Below are positions 35,560-45,159 of a DNA stretch of 64,000 nt, one piece after another. Source of the stretch: JAXMBN01 sp046349875. Lineage in GTDB: Bacteria > Planctomycetota > Planctomycetia > Pirellulales > Pirellulaceae. The stretch spans positions 1 through 64,000 of the forward strand of contig JAXMBN010000005.1 in assembly GCA_046349875.1 (NCBI GenBank), read 5' to 3'. The position numbers and the translations under genes were made by a program. The notes under the pieces are model-generated. The model was not told where the DNA came from. It ran no database searches and saw nothing but the letters and a program-made list of their open reading frames with translations. Position 1 is the first letter of the stretch, and every line of letters starts with the position of its first letter.

Positions 35560-36099
35560 TTACTTGCCGACTTTGAAGAGTTCGACAACGAAGTGTAGTG
35601 TGGCTTTGCCAGGAATGGGACCGCCGGGAGTTCCCCGCTCGCCGTATCCTAGTTGATAGGGGATTTCGAGTTCGATCATTCCGCCTTCGCCAACGAGTTG
35701 CATGCCTTCGGTCCAACCTGCAATGACTTGGTGCAATCCAAATGAGATTTTTTCGGCACGTTGGTACGAGCTATCGAAGATTTTCCCGTCATCGAGCCAA
35801 CCTTTATAGTGCACCGTAACGACGTCTTTTGGACCTGGCTTCTTGCCTTCGGACTTTCGAAGGATGCGATACTTAAGACCTGACTGAGTGGTAGTGAATT
35901 CGGTCTTGGCATCGGCATCGATCTTGCCGGGAGCCTCTTTTTCTTTTGGATCTTTTGGTCCTGCAGTGAGAGCAGTCACAGCGGCGTCTCCTTCTACTTT
36001 GGTTGGGGTATCATCTTTCTTGCCCACTTGAGCAAGCAAACATCCGCTCAACACGGGAAGAACCAAGCCACACACAAGCGAGGCGAAATAGGGTCTCAT
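35560..36099 (-). CDS. FKBP-type peptidyl-prolyl cis-trans isomerase lipoprotein
   Basis: A 179-residue exported isomerase. A signal peptide with lipobox LSGC (Cys at about residue 20) is followed by a charged linker and a complete FKBP domain (about 70-178): SGLKYRILRKSEGKKP, VTVHYKGWLDDGKIFDSSY, VIAGWTEGMQLVGEGG, and the LGYGERGTPGGPIPGKATLHF end. The active-site aromatic residues (Tyr in VHYKG, Phe and Asp in FDSS, Trp in AGWTEG, Tyr in GYGE) are present. It should assist folding of exported proteins. The ATG at 36099 gives the signal peptide; the open frame extends further upstream without similarity. A clear terminator follows. Confidence 0.93.
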   Translation of the reverse strand: MRPYFASLVCGLVLPVLSGCLLAQVGKKDDTPTKVEGDAAVTALTAGPKDPKEKEAPGKIDADAKTEFTTTQSGLKYRILRKSEGKKPGPKDVVTVHYKGWLDDGKIFDSSYQRAEKISFGLHQVIAGWTEGMQLVGEGGMIELEIPYQLGYGERGTPGGPIPGKATLHFVVELFKVGK

Positions 36100-36199
36100 C
36101 GCTAACTCCAAACGGGTTCTACAATTATCAACGACTCGCGTCTCGACACGGGCAAGAGGATACCGCAATCTTCCGTACGAGAAAAGCCAACCCAAAGGA

Positions 36200-37363
36200 T
36201 TAGTTGGTATTCGAGGGGGCTTTTGGAAAAAGTACGCGAGCCCGACGCACTGCATCGGGGTCAATCTCTTCAAACCGCTTCAAGGCTCGCTGAGCTTCGG
36301 GCAAGGGGCATGCCATAGCGAACCTCACAATCGGGACTCGCAAATAGGCGTGTTCTTCGTCGACCTTTTCAAATAGCGGAATCAATTCTGGCAATATGCT
36401 CCAGTCTTCCCATCGAGCCAAATCGGGAAGTATTTGATCGGCGATATCCAGTCGATTCAGACCCAAGCGGAGCGATTGAGCCAATCGCTTTTGCGAGATG
36501 GCTTGAATCTCTTGTCCTTGCACTCGAAGAGCTAACAAGGTCATGTAGAGATCATTCGACGATGCCGATGTCGATTGAAGGTAGGTCGATTCAATCTCTT
36601 TTAATCCAGACTCCCCTGCTAACGAAAGGTAACAAGCGATCGCTGCGTCCAAACCTAGCGAGAACTGCGGGTCCTTTTCCGATCGCAGCTTCAGTTCATG
36701 AAAAAGCTTGGCGTCATCCCTTGTTCCACACAGCCCAAGAAACGTCCAATACAATCGACGTAGAGCGATCGACGTCTTGGGGCTTTGCAATACGTCTAGT
36801 ACATGTGGTCGATCGAGTACGGACTTGAGCTGAGCGACTTCTGCAAACGAAGCTCGTGCAAACTCGTTGAACGCATCATCGGCGATCACTTTGTCCGTCG
36901 ACTCCACGAATGGCAAGAAATACTTGAGCCGCTCAACACCCGACTCTGGCAGATCGACCATCCCAATTAAGTATTTTTGGGCTTCTTCTGACAGCCGTAC
37001 TGGCCCTCCGAATTCCATGGGCTCGCAGTTGAATGCGAAGACCAAGTAATAGTCACCAGCAGTCATGGGATCGACGGAAGGAACCATCCAATCAAACTTG
37101 CCTTGAAGTTGCTCCGTCCCCTTGAGGACGGTCCGCATTTCAAAGAGCCCAAAATGAAGTTCTTTGTCAGACTTAGGCGCAAGATAAGATCGACAATAGC
37201 CAATGGCCGCAACTTTCGATGAAACAATCTCCTCAGAAATAGTGCCACTCAATGCCGTGCAAAACGGACATGAAGCCTGAAGCCTCACCTCGGAGCTAAA
37301 GGTGCTGACCAACACGGCAAGTAAGATGCAAATCTGCGAGCGAATGGTTTTCATAATTTCCAT
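36200..37363 (-). CDS. Secreted hypothetical protein with SCPFC motif and helical repeats
   Basis: A 387-residue protein. The ATG at 37363 has GGAAG six bases upstream and starts a signal peptide (hydrophobic residues about 10-22). The mature part begins with SCPFCTALSGTISEEIVSSK, a CxxC-type start found in several planctomycete secreted proteins; residues 60-130 are beta-rich (DYYLVFAFNCEP). The rest is helical and HEAT-like, down to the EAQRALKRFEEID end. I do not recognise a named family and assign no function. It is separated from the FKBP gene by 100 bases on the same strand. Confidence 0.65.
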   Translation of the reverse strand: MEIMKTIRSQICILLAVLVSTFSSEVRLQASCPFCTALSGTISEEIVSSKVAAIGYCRSYLAPKSDKELHFGLFEMRTVLKGTEQLQGKFDWMVPSVDPMTAGDYYLVFAFNCEPMEFGGPVRLSEEAQKYLIGMVDLPESGVERLKYFLPFVESTDKVIADDAFNEFARASFAEVAQLKSVLDRPHVLDVLQSPKTSIALRRLYWTFLGLCGTRDDAKLFHELKLRSEKDPQFSLGLDAAIACYLSLAGESGLKEIESTYLQSTSASSNDLYMTLLALRVQGQEIQAISQKRLAQSLRLGLNRLDIADQILPDLARWEDWSILPELIPLFEKVDEEHAYLRVPIVRFAMACPLPEAQRALKRFEEIDPDAVRRARVLFPKAPSNTN

Positions 37364-37675
37364 GCTTTGCTTCCGAACAAGAGACTCGCCAATTCGAGTC
37401 CGCCACTGTTCCTCTATCCTTATTCTATGAGCGGATACGATCGCTATGCCAGTCATATCCTTGCCGCCCGTGCACTCCAACGAGCCCATAATTCCTTTTT
37501 GGTGACCACCTCTAGTCGATAGAATCCCTCCTCAACTAGATTCCTCGGAACCGTAGACTTGAAACCCGGCACACCCCGATCGGTGGTTCCGATTGTGACG
37601 ATTGCTCCTCGGTGAACGCAATTTCGCCTCCTTGGGAAAGAGCCACACCATCGATTCAGAACGAGAGAATGGGAC

Positions 37676-37681
37676 TATAAT
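37676..37681 (+). promoter_or_regulatory. Possible -10 element before the DUF4416 gene
   Basis: A perfect TATAAT lies 20 bases before the preferred ATG at 37701. The -35 position 17 bases upstream reads GATTCA, a poor match, so the promoter is tentative. It argues against the earlier ATG at 37680, which overlaps the hexamer. Confidence 0.4.
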
Positions 37682-37700
37682 GGTGGTTTCTGAGGGCCTT

Positions 37701-38225
37701 ATGGAAACCGTATTGATCGTTGCTATTTTCAGTCGATTGGAGGAAGCCTTCCTTTGGGCACGCCAGCGCATTGAGGATCGATGGGGATCCATTCGTTTGG
37801 AAAGTCCGCGTTTCGATTTCGACGAAACGAGCTACTACACGGAGGCCATGGGAAGCCAACTCAAGAAGCAGTTTTGGCTCGTCAACGGTTTGTATGACCC
37901 CATGCAACTTTCGGAACATAAGCGTGAATCTGGATTGTGGGAGCAAGAGTACTCAAAACTTTTTCCTTCCGAGGTCGTACGTCCTCTCAATCTGGATCCT
38001 GGTTATGTAACACTGAATAAACTGGTACTTGCTTCCACGAAAGATCGTGCTCATCGCATCTATATTGGACAGGGTGTTTTCGCGGAAGTAACTATGCGTT
38101 ACGTCGGAGGCTGGCAGTATTATCCATGGACGTACCCTGACTACCAACGTCCTCTTTCCAACGATTTTTTTACGGCATGTCGCAAGCAGCTCAATGCCCT
38201 TCGATCCCAAGCTAAGCATCAGTAA
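37701..38225 (+). CDS. DUF4416 family protein
   Basis: A 174-residue DUF4416 protein. The family pattern is clear: FDETSYYTEAMGSQLKKQFW, VVRPLNLDPGYVTLNKLVLA, STKDRAHRIYIGQGVFAEVT and WTYPDYQRPLSNDFF. Its function is unknown. The ATG at 37701 has GAGGG six bases upstream, whereas the ATG at 37680 overlaps a TATAAT hexamer. It lies 12 bases upstream of a polyprenyl-phosphate sugar transferase gene on the same strand, probably in an operon for surface polysaccharide. Confidence 0.85.
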   Translation: METVLIVAIFSRLEEAFLWARQRIEDRWGSIRLESPRFDFDETSYYTEAMGSQLKKQFWLVNGLYDPMQLSEHKRESGLWEQEYSKLFPSEVVRPLNLDPGYVTLNKLVLASTKDRAHRIYIGQGVFAEVTMRYVGGWQYYPWTYPDYQRPLSNDFFTACRKQLNALRSQAKHQ

Positions 38226-38237
38226 GGTCCGAGCCAC

Positions 38238-39368
38238 ATGTCGAATTGGATAGTATTGGGTGCGACGGTCGTTCCCGCATTTTTGGTAAGCGTGGTGTTG
38301 GTGGCTTGGGTACGTCGAGCTGCCGAACGATTGGGACTTCTCGATCGACCTGGCCATCGCAAGGTCCACACGACCCCCATTCCGCTCGGCGGAGGCATCG
38401 GCATTTGGGGAGGCGTCGTCGCTACTTTTTTGGCTGGGACGATTGCCGTATACGTTGGTAACGAGAACGCCAGTTGGCTTCCATCGATCGCCAAAACGCA
38501 CCTTGCAGGCATGCGATCGCAATGTCAAGAACTCTGGCTACTCTTGGCTGGAGGTACTGTCTTGATGTTGCTCGGGCTTGCTGATGATCGCAAAGGACTG
38601 GATTGGCGAATTCGATTGGGTGTCGAGTTCGCCGTTGCATCCTGTGTTGTTTACGGCCAAGGATTACAACTCACTGCTTTCATCCATCTCCCATGGTTCA
38701 CTGGATTGCTCAGCATCATCTGGATCGTTGCTCTTATCAATTCGTTTAACATGCTCGACAACATGGATGGTCTCTCGGGTGGCGTGGCGGCGATTGCGGG
38801 AGGATCACTTGCGGCAATGTTGCTCTTCAGTCCAGTCGACACATCCAGTCAGCCCCAAATCTTCGTCGCATCGATGCTGTTGGTCTTGGTTGGTTCGTTG
38901 CTGGGCTTTTTGGTTCATAATTCACCACCTGCTCGAATCTTCATGGGAGATGCAGGTAGCTACTTTGTCGGTTATTGGATCGCCATCGCGACCTTGCTTG
39001 CAACCTATTCTGGATATCAAGGGAAGACACAGCACGCTATCCTCGCACCGCTTTGCGTGCTTGCCATTCCCCTGTATGACATGATCTCGGTCATTTTGAT
39101 TCGATTGAGTGAAGGCCGAAGTCCCTTTGAAGGAGACAAACGCCACTTTTCCCATCGACTGGTTGACCATGGGCTATCGAAAAAAGGAGCTGTCTGGACG
39201 ATCTATCTCGCTACGCTAACTTGTTCCTTGGGCGCGATCCTGCTTCCTCGAACAGATTGGATTGGAGCGATTCTGATCGTCTTGATCGTTGCAAGCACAC
39301 TTGGCTTGATTGCGATCCTCGAACATCGGGCACTCTTCGGATCTAAATCCAACGAGCGTCAACCATGA
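38238..39368 (+). CDS. MraY/WecA-like polyprenyl-phosphate sugar-1-phosphate transferase
   Basis: A 376-residue polytopic membrane enzyme (about ten helices) that transfers a sugar 1-phosphate, probably N-acetylglucosamine phosphate, to undecaprenyl phosphate as the first step of surface polysaccharide assembly. The family motifs are visible: GLADDRKGLDW (about 114), NMLDNMDGLSGG (about 171), FMGDAGSYFVGYW (about 235) and the cytoplasmic loop EGDKRHFSHRLVDHG (about 299). The absence of MraY-specific loops and the context beside an O-antigen ligase favour a WecA/TagO-type role over peptidoglycan synthesis. Its stop overlaps the next start (ATGA). Confidence 0.9.
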   Translation: MSNWIVLGATVVPAFLVSVVLVAWVRRAAERLGLLDRPGHRKVHTTPIPLGGGIGIWGGVVATFLAGTIAVYVGNENASWLPSIAKTHLAGMRSQCQELWLLLAGGTVLMLLGLADDRKGLDWRIRLGVEFAVASCVVYGQGLQLTAFIHLPWFTGLLSIIWIVALINSFNMLDNMDGLSGGVAAIAGGSLAAMLLFSPVDTSSQPQIFVASMLLVLVGSLLGFLVHNSPPARIFMGDAGSYFVGYWIAIATLLATYSGYQGKTQHAILAPLCVLAIPLYDMISVILIRLSEGRSPFEGDKRHFSHRLVDHGLSKKGAVWTIYLATLTCSLGAILLPRTDWIGAILIVLIVASTLGLIAILEHRALFGSKSNERQP

Positions 39369-41707
39369 AGACAGCTCAGCCAATTCGTACATTGGCAGAT
39401 AGTTTGTCCGATGCCTTGTGGACGGGGACGCTCTTCGCAGTCTGCCTTTCCTTCTGGCTTCCATGCGATAGCATCCAAGTGAATGATGGTACGGTACTTT
39501 CGCAGGTTGCCATCTGGCTTCTCTTAGCTTTGTTCTATGCGATCGTTCAATGGAAGTTCCCGAGTCGGCCTGATCAAGCTGCCTTGTTGGACTGGCGATT
39601 AACGCTTCCCTTTGCTGCGTTTGTGGGATGGGTTTGGCTAAGTGCTTGGGCAACACGAGGTGAAGGTGACATCGCCGCGGCACTCCATGCATCTTGGCAA
39701 TACACAAGTCTTGCCATCGGATTCGCACTGCTGACGCACCAAGCCCACTCATCGGAACGGCGCAACACACTCCTGCTCCTCATGGGCCTTCTTACGCTCA
39801 CCGCTGCGTTTCACGGGTTGTATCAATACTTCGTTAGCCTACCAGAAACACGAGCGATTTACGAAGCCAATCCCGAACGCCTGCTGCGTGAACAAGGGAT
39901 CTCCACAGCACCTGGCTCTATGCAGCGAATGCAATTTGAGAATCGATTGTATAGCACGGAACCCTTCGGTCCCTTTGCATTGGCCAACTCACTTGCAGGG
40001 ATATTGGTTCCGACGCTGATCTTGAATCTCGCTTGGTTACCAACGCTGCGAAGGCGAGGATGGGTTTGGTTAGCATCAGGAATCCTATCACTTGCCATCA
40101 TTGCCCTTTGCCTTGCCCTCACCAAGAGTCGCGCGGCCTGGATCAGTTCGCTTGTGGCCATTGTCTTTCTGATGGTGACCCACTCCCCTTGGCGAGCAAC
40201 ATGGATGCGTTGGCGTTGGAAGTTTGCGATAGGTGGTGGAGTCCTTCTAGTCTCTATGTTGCTCTTCTTGCTTTGGGTCGATCCACTGGTTCTTACCGAA
40301 ACTCCAAAATCTCTTCGTTTCCGATTTCAGTACTGGATCTCCAGCATCCTGCTCATCAAGCAGCATCCTTGGATAGGTGTTGGGCCAGGGAATTTTCAAT
40401 CGGCGTATCCAGCAGTCAAGTTGATCGAGGCTAGTGAGACCGTTGCCGATCCGCATTCGTTCTGGATTGAACTTGCAACAACGTGTGGTTTGCCGGCCTT
40501 GATTCTCTTGGCAGTATCCATCATTCAATGGTTCCGAAAGGTCGATTGGAATGAAGAGCACGGGACCAAGGAATCCAACTCTTCTACCTTAACGGCCTTC
40601 CGCAGTTTGCCTTTAATCATCGGCATGGTGATTGCCAGTGGCATCGTCTGGTGTGTTCCGGGCCTGATCGGAAATCCACCCGAAGCATTACCGTATGGAG
40701 TGTCGATCATCCTCCTCCTTGGAATGATCGTCGGATGGGCTCGATGGAAGCATCAACAACCGGTTGTAGCCTCTACGCGCGATCAAGAATGGTTTACCAA
40801 TACGACACTGTTGGCAGCGTTGATTGGTACCTGCCTTCATTTATGCGGCTCTGGGGGATGGCTGGCACCCGGATGCATGGCACCGATTCTCATCTTGCTG
40901 GCCACCATGCGCATTGATGACAATCGTTCATCGCGAATGGAATCTACGCCGATGGCATCCGGTGCGATTCGGCATGTGCCCTTAGCATATATTGGTCTCA
41001 GCGTATTGGCAGTCATCGCGTTTGCTTTGGGCACTTGGAAGCCCTACATGGCTGTGATGCAATGGCGGTATCTAGCTCCTCTTGCTAATTCACTGGAAAG
41101 AGCCAAAGCTAGTCTTGATGAAGTTGAGCGGATTGCGCCGCACTACCCGGAGATTGGTCAACAACGAGTGGCCATCGAGTGGGAATCGCTAAGGTCGCGT
41201 CTTGGCCGCGGAAATTCAGTTGACGCAACGTCCTTGGAAGCGGCCATCAAGAATTGGATTGCCAAGAATCCTCGTGACTGGAATGCTCATCGGATTGCGG
41301 GCGATGTCTACTTTGAGTTGGCGAGCCATGACCCGCGTTTCTTATATAAAGCTCAAGAGCATTACGAGGCCGCCATTTCAAAACATCCTTCCGAGCCGTG
41401 GCTACCCTTGCAGGCGTCGGTAGCAGCTTGGTTTGCCCAAGACCTGCCTCGAGCTCGAGCCTGGTTGGATCGAGCAGAGTCACTCGACGAGGCAACGCCT
41501 CACTGGGATCACAAACTTGGAATGGCTCGCGTACTTTGGCCCACCTGGACAAACGTCCCTGCTGGCAAGGAAAAGCTCAAAATTAGGCCAGCCTCCGATC
41601 CAGCCTCCCCCCCGGATAACTGCGAAGGCGAACCTGCAAGAAAGTTATTGCGTACACTTTTGGATAAAGACAGCGAAACAGACGGAAAGCCCGATTCGAT
41701 CCAGTAG
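39365..41707 (+). CDS. O-antigen ligase family protein with C-terminal TPR-like region
   Basis: A 780-residue membrane protein with about a dozen hydrophobic helices in the first 560 residues. It carries a Wzy_C-type region: LALTKSRAAWISSLVA (about 256) and, after a large loop, LIKQHPWIGVGPGNFQSAYP (about 332), as in O-antigen ligases and polymerases. The last 200 residues are soluble and TPR-like (HRIAGDVYFELASHDPRFLY, then AQEHYEAAISKHPSEPWL). Exact polymer is unknown. It is translationally coupled to the sugar-phosphate transferase upstream. Confidence 0.87.
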   Translation: MKTAQPIRTLADSLSDALWTGTLFAVCLSFWLPCDSIQVNDGTVLSQVAIWLLLALFYAIVQWKFPSRPDQAALLDWRLTLPFAAFVGWVWLSAWATRGEGDIAAALHASWQYTSLAIGFALLTHQAHSSERRNTLLLLMGLLTLTAAFHGLYQYFVSLPETRAIYEANPERLLREQGISTAPGSMQRMQFENRLYSTEPFGPFALANSLAGILVPTLILNLAWLPTLRRRGWVWLASGILSLAIIALCLALTKSRAAWISSLVAIVFLMVTHSPWRATWMRWRWKFAIGGGVLLVSMLLFLLWVDPLVLTETPKSLRFRFQYWISSILLIKQHPWIGVGPGNFQSAYPAVKLIEASETVADPHSFWIELATTCGLPALILLAVSIIQWFRKVDWNEEHGTKESNSSTLTAFRSLPLIIGMVIASGIVWCVPGLIGNPPEALPYGVSIILLLGMIVGWARWKHQQPVVASTRDQEWFTNTTLLAALIGTCLHLCGSGGWLAPGCMAPILILLATMRIDDNRSSRMESTPMASGAIRHVPLAYIGLSVLAVIAFALGTWKPYMAVMQWRYLAPLANSLERAKASLDEVERIAPHYPEIGQQRVAIEWESLRSRLGRGNSVDATSLEAAIKNWIAKNPRDWNAHRIAGDVYFELASHDPRFLYKAQEHYEAAISKHPSEPWLPLQASVAAWFAQDLPRARAWLDRAESLDEATPHWDHKLGMARVLWPTWTNVPAGKEKLKIRPASDPASPPDNCEGEPARKLLRTLLDKDSETDGKPDSIQ

Positions 41708-41769
41708 AGGTTTCCCGATATCCCAACGCCGTGGTATCCTGCCGAGAATCGTCGAAGAGGAAGATTGGT

Positions 41770-42972
41770 ATGAAAAATTTGTTGATCGCCGTTCTGATCG
41801 GGTTTGCAGGAATCGGTGTGGGTTATTGGCAGTTTTTGAGCGAAGAGAAACTCTACACCGAATCGTTCATGGATCCGATCGATCGCATGCGGGCAGAGCT
41901 TGGCGTCGATGCCTCCATGGATGAGACTCTTCGGGCTCCCCGCGCCAAGATTGAAGTGGTAGGCGGAAAAGAATTTACATTCGGAAAGATGTTGGTCGGG
42001 ACCAAACGATCCCACGACTTCGTGTTCAAGAATGTGGGCAATGAACCGAGCCGCGTCGAAGTATTGGCCACCACCTGCAAATGCACCATCGGCAAACTGG
42101 ACAATCCAGTCCTCAAGCCTGGCGAAGAAACAATCGTCACTCTCACCTGGACACCAACCGCGGCATCACCTGAGTTCGCTCAAACGGCTCGTATTCGAAC
42201 GGACGACCCTGACGACCTGGAAATCAAATTGACCGTCAAAGGTGAGGTCAGCACATCGATTGCATTTGTTCCTGGGGAAATGAGTTTAGGAGATGTGGCA
42301 TCGACCGATTCCATTCATCGCTCGGTCAAACTTCTCAGTTGTTTCGACGAACCTTTGGAGATCTCGGAACTCACATGGAATCATGCGAGCACGGTGGATA
42401 AGGTGAAGCTATCGCAAGTCACGCGGAAGCTAGCCCCAGGAGAGATCCCAGAAAATGCAGATGCCAAGTACCTTTCGGAAATCACCTTGGATGCCGAACC
42501 CGGACTGCCATTGGGCCCACTGAACTCGTCCATTCTCATCAAGACCAACGTCGTTTCCGAACCATTGGAACTGTCGGTGCAAGGGCATATCGCAGGTGCA
42601 GTACGGATCATCGGCGGTTTGAATTATGATGACTCCAAGAATTTGCTCACCGTTGGCAACGTCACTACCCGCGAAAAGAAAACGGTAAAACTGTCTTTGG
42701 GGATAAAAGTGAAAGAGGGGTTCGAGCCTCAAGTCGAGGGTGTATGCCTTCGTCCTGAGGGGATGATCAAGATCCACGTCGACATGGAACATGCGATCAA
42801 ACGACCCAATCAATGGATTGTTCCGGTGGAATTGGAAGTACCGGAAGGGACTGCTCCAGTTTCTCTAAATGGTTCGAATCCGACAAATTTTGGAAAGGTC
42901 GAATTCCGAACAAACGTGGAGTTCTCGCCCGTGGTTCCCATGTATTTCACCATTGATGTGGCAGATCGCTGA
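41770..42972 (+). CDS. DUF1573 domain membrane-anchored protein
   Basis: A 400-residue protein with an N-terminal hydrophobic anchor or signal (residues 2-20) and an exported beta-rich body. The DUF1573 domain is at about residues 55-135, with FTFGKMLVGTKRSHDFVFKN, the ATTCKCTIG motif and LKPGEETIVTLTW. DUF1573 is an Ig-like (ASPM-SPD-2-Hydin type) fold common in planctomycetes and Bacteroidetes; function is unknown. GAGG lies shortly before the ATG at 41770. The next gene encodes an exported tetrahaem cytochrome-like protein and follows 21 bases later. Confidence 0.87.
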   Translation: MKNLLIAVLIGFAGIGVGYWQFLSEEKLYTESFMDPIDRMRAELGVDASMDETLRAPRAKIEVVGGKEFTFGKMLVGTKRSHDFVFKNVGNEPSRVEVLATTCKCTIGKLDNPVLKPGEETIVTLTWTPTAASPEFAQTARIRTDDPDDLEIKLTVKGEVSTSIAFVPGEMSLGDVASTDSIHRSVKLLSCFDEPLEISELTWNHASTVDKVKLSQVTRKLAPGEIPENADAKYLSEITLDAEPGLPLGPLNSSILIKTNVVSEPLELSVQGHIAGAVRIIGGLNYDDSKNLLTVGNVTTREKKTVKLSLGIKVKEGFEPQVEGVCLRPEGMIKIHVDMEHAIKRPNQWIVPVELEVPEGTAPVSLNGSNPTNFGKVEFRTNVEFSPVVPMYFTIDVADR

Positions 42973-42993
42973 GTCTCGCGATTGAAGGAGCGA

Positions 42994-45156
42994 ATGCAGG
43001 TGCTTCGGATTTCACGCACAACAACGATTACACGACGTTCTCTCAAAAACACAGGACTGGGTCTCTTAACCATCTCGGCGACGCTTGGGTGCTCGCCCCA
43101 ATCGACCCCGCAAGCGGAACGATCGCGACCAGAACCCACACCTGTGATTGCGCAAGCCAACGCAAACCATACAGTCGAAGCAACCTCTGCAAAGCCTCGC
43201 GACTATACCGTTCCAACGCCGAGTGACACCGCCGCAACCTCACCATCAAAGCCTTCTCTATCCGAACCGCAAACGTTTGGGTTGGATCAAGGAGCATCCG
43301 TCGCTTCCGAACCATCCCCAGGGGCAACGTCCATCGCTGCATCTGCGAGTGACACGGTAAGAAATGAGAGCTCAGGGTTTGAACTGAACTTGGCTCCAGC
43401 CAGTCCTTCGACGTTGACTCTCGAGCCACCCGTTACCAATGTTGTGCCAGCGGAACCTGCTCCCGCCAACAACAATGTGTTGCGATCTCCCGTGAGCCAA
43501 GAGAGCCCCGATCAGGTCACCATCGATACGAAGCGCGAAAAGGTCAAGATTCGATTCGACGCGGACGCATCTCCATTGAATGGACGCATTAAAGCCGAAA
43601 CTGCGAGCCATGGTCCGACCAATAACGCAACGGATAGCTCGGACCCTAACAATCAAGAGCTTGCGGTGAACGATAAACGACTTCCGTTTACGAAGCTGCC
43701 GGAAGACGACAAGCAAACCACGAAGCCTTCGTCGATTGTCGTTGCTTCCGCGGAAGAGAAGAATCAGAAGATCGCCGTCGATTGGCCAAAACCCAAGGTC
43801 GCATTCTTTATTACCGGGCAGCAGTATGGTTATTTGGAGCCTTGTGGCTGCACAGGCTTGGCCAATCAAAAAGGTGGACTGAATCGTCGCGATACGTTAC
43901 TCACGAGCATTCTCGAACGCGGGTGGGATGTATTGCCGCTCGATGCCGGCAACCAAGTACGTCGCAAAGGCCGGCAAGCCGAGATGAAGTTCCAATCCAC
44001 TGCGGATGCGTTCAAGACGATGAACTACGCAGCGGTATCGCTTGGAACCGATGACCTCTTTTTGTCGCCGATGCAATTGTTCTATGCATTGATCAATTTC
44101 GATTCTCCCGATTCGAGTCCGTTTGTATCCTCCAACATTACGATCTTCGATGAATCGGCGATGAAACGTTATAAAACGATTCGTGTCGGCAATATGAAGA
44201 TCGGTATTACGGCAGTGCTGGGAGATGAGTATCAAAAGAAATTGATCGAAGTGAAGAACAAGGATCTTCAGATTCGTCCCGCAGTGGAATCGTTACGCGC
44301 GGTGGCTGCCGAGATGGCCAAAGAGAAACATGATTATCAAATTCTCTTAGCCCACGCAACGCTCGAAGAGTCCGCAAAGTACGCCAAAGAAGTACCTGGC
44401 TTTCGTTTGGTCGTTACTGCGGGAGGATTTGGTGAACCTGAAGACAAACCATCTCCCATTGAAGGTACACAAAGTGTCCTGGTTCAATGCGGTGTGAAAG
44501 GCATGTATGCAGGGCTGTTCGCGTTGTATGACGACGCTAAAACTCCGGTAAGGTATCAACGGATCGCGCTGAGTTCGCAATTCGAAGACTCACCTCGCAT
44601 GCTTCAGCAGTTTGTGAAATACCAAGACGCGCTCAAGCAGGTTGGCCTACAAGAACTGGGAAGCCGTCCTCTGTTGCACTCCTCGGGGCGTGAATTCGTC
44701 GGGGCTGAAAAATGTGGAGATTGCCATTCCAAAGCCTTCGATATTTGGAAATCGACCGGTCACGCAAAATCGACCGAGTCTTTGATCCATCCCCCCGAGC
44801 GATCTGAAATTCAGCGGCATTTCGACCCTGAATGCCTGAGCTGCCATGTGACTGGATGGAATGTCGAGTACTATTACCCGTACGTTACTGGGTTCACTTC
44901 TGCGGAAGCAACTCCGCATATGATGCAAAACGGTTGTGAGAATTGCCACGGACCGGGTGCAGCTCACGTAGCCGCCGAGGAAGCCAATAAAGATGAAGCT
45001 CTTTTAAGCAAGCTTCGTGAAGAGATGCGGCTTCCATTGGACAAGGCACGCGACAAATGTATGGAGTGCCATGATCTCGATAATAGCCCCGAGTTTCATG
45101 AGCCTGGTGCGTTCGATAAGTATTGGGAAAAAGTCAAGCATTACGGGAAAGATTGA
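42994..45156 (+). CDS. Exported tetrahaem cytochrome with 5'-nucleotidase-like domain
   Basis: A 720-residue protein. The ATG at 42994 has AAGGAG four bases upstream. An RRS-containing signal ends in a lipobox-like LGC at about residues 32-34. A 220-residue Pro/Ser/Thr-rich linker follows. Residues about 265-530 resemble the calcineurin-like domain of 5'-nucleotidases (FFITGQQYGYLEPCGCTG), but the usual DxHG metal motif is not seen. The C-terminus is a cytochrome c-554-like module with four haem motifs: CGDCH, CLSCH, CENCH and CMECH. Related proteins are frequent in planctomycetes. A periplasmic redox role is likely; the substrate is unknown. Confidence 0.85.
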   Translation: MQVLRISRTTTITRRSLKNTGLGLLTISATLGCSPQSTPQAERSRPEPTPVIAQANANHTVEATSAKPRDYTVPTPSDTAATSPSKPSLSEPQTFGLDQGASVASEPSPGATSIAASASDTVRNESSGFELNLAPASPSTLTLEPPVTNVVPAEPAPANNNVLRSPVSQESPDQVTIDTKREKVKIRFDADASPLNGRIKAETASHGPTNNATDSSDPNNQELAVNDKRLPFTKLPEDDKQTTKPSSIVVASAEEKNQKIAVDWPKPKVAFFITGQQYGYLEPCGCTGLANQKGGLNRRDTLLTSILERGWDVLPLDAGNQVRRKGRQAEMKFQSTADAFKTMNYAAVSLGTDDLFLSPMQLFYALINFDSPDSSPFVSSNITIFDESAMKRYKTIRVGNMKIGITAVLGDEYQKKLIEVKNKDLQIRPAVESLRAVAAEMAKEKHDYQILLAHATLEESAKYAKEVPGFRLVVTAGGFGEPEDKPSPIEGTQSVLVQCGVKGMYAGLFALYDDAKTPVRYQRIALSSQFEDSPRMLQQFVKYQDALKQVGLQELGSRPLLHSSGREFVGAEKCGDCHSKAFDIWKSTGHAKSTESLIHPPERSEIQRHFDPECLSCHVTGWNVEYYYPYVTGFTSAEATPHMMQNGCENCHGPGAAHVAAEEANKDEALLSKLREEMRLPLDKARDKCMECHDLDNSPEFHEPGAFDKYWEKVKHYGKD

Positions 45157-45159
45157 TCG

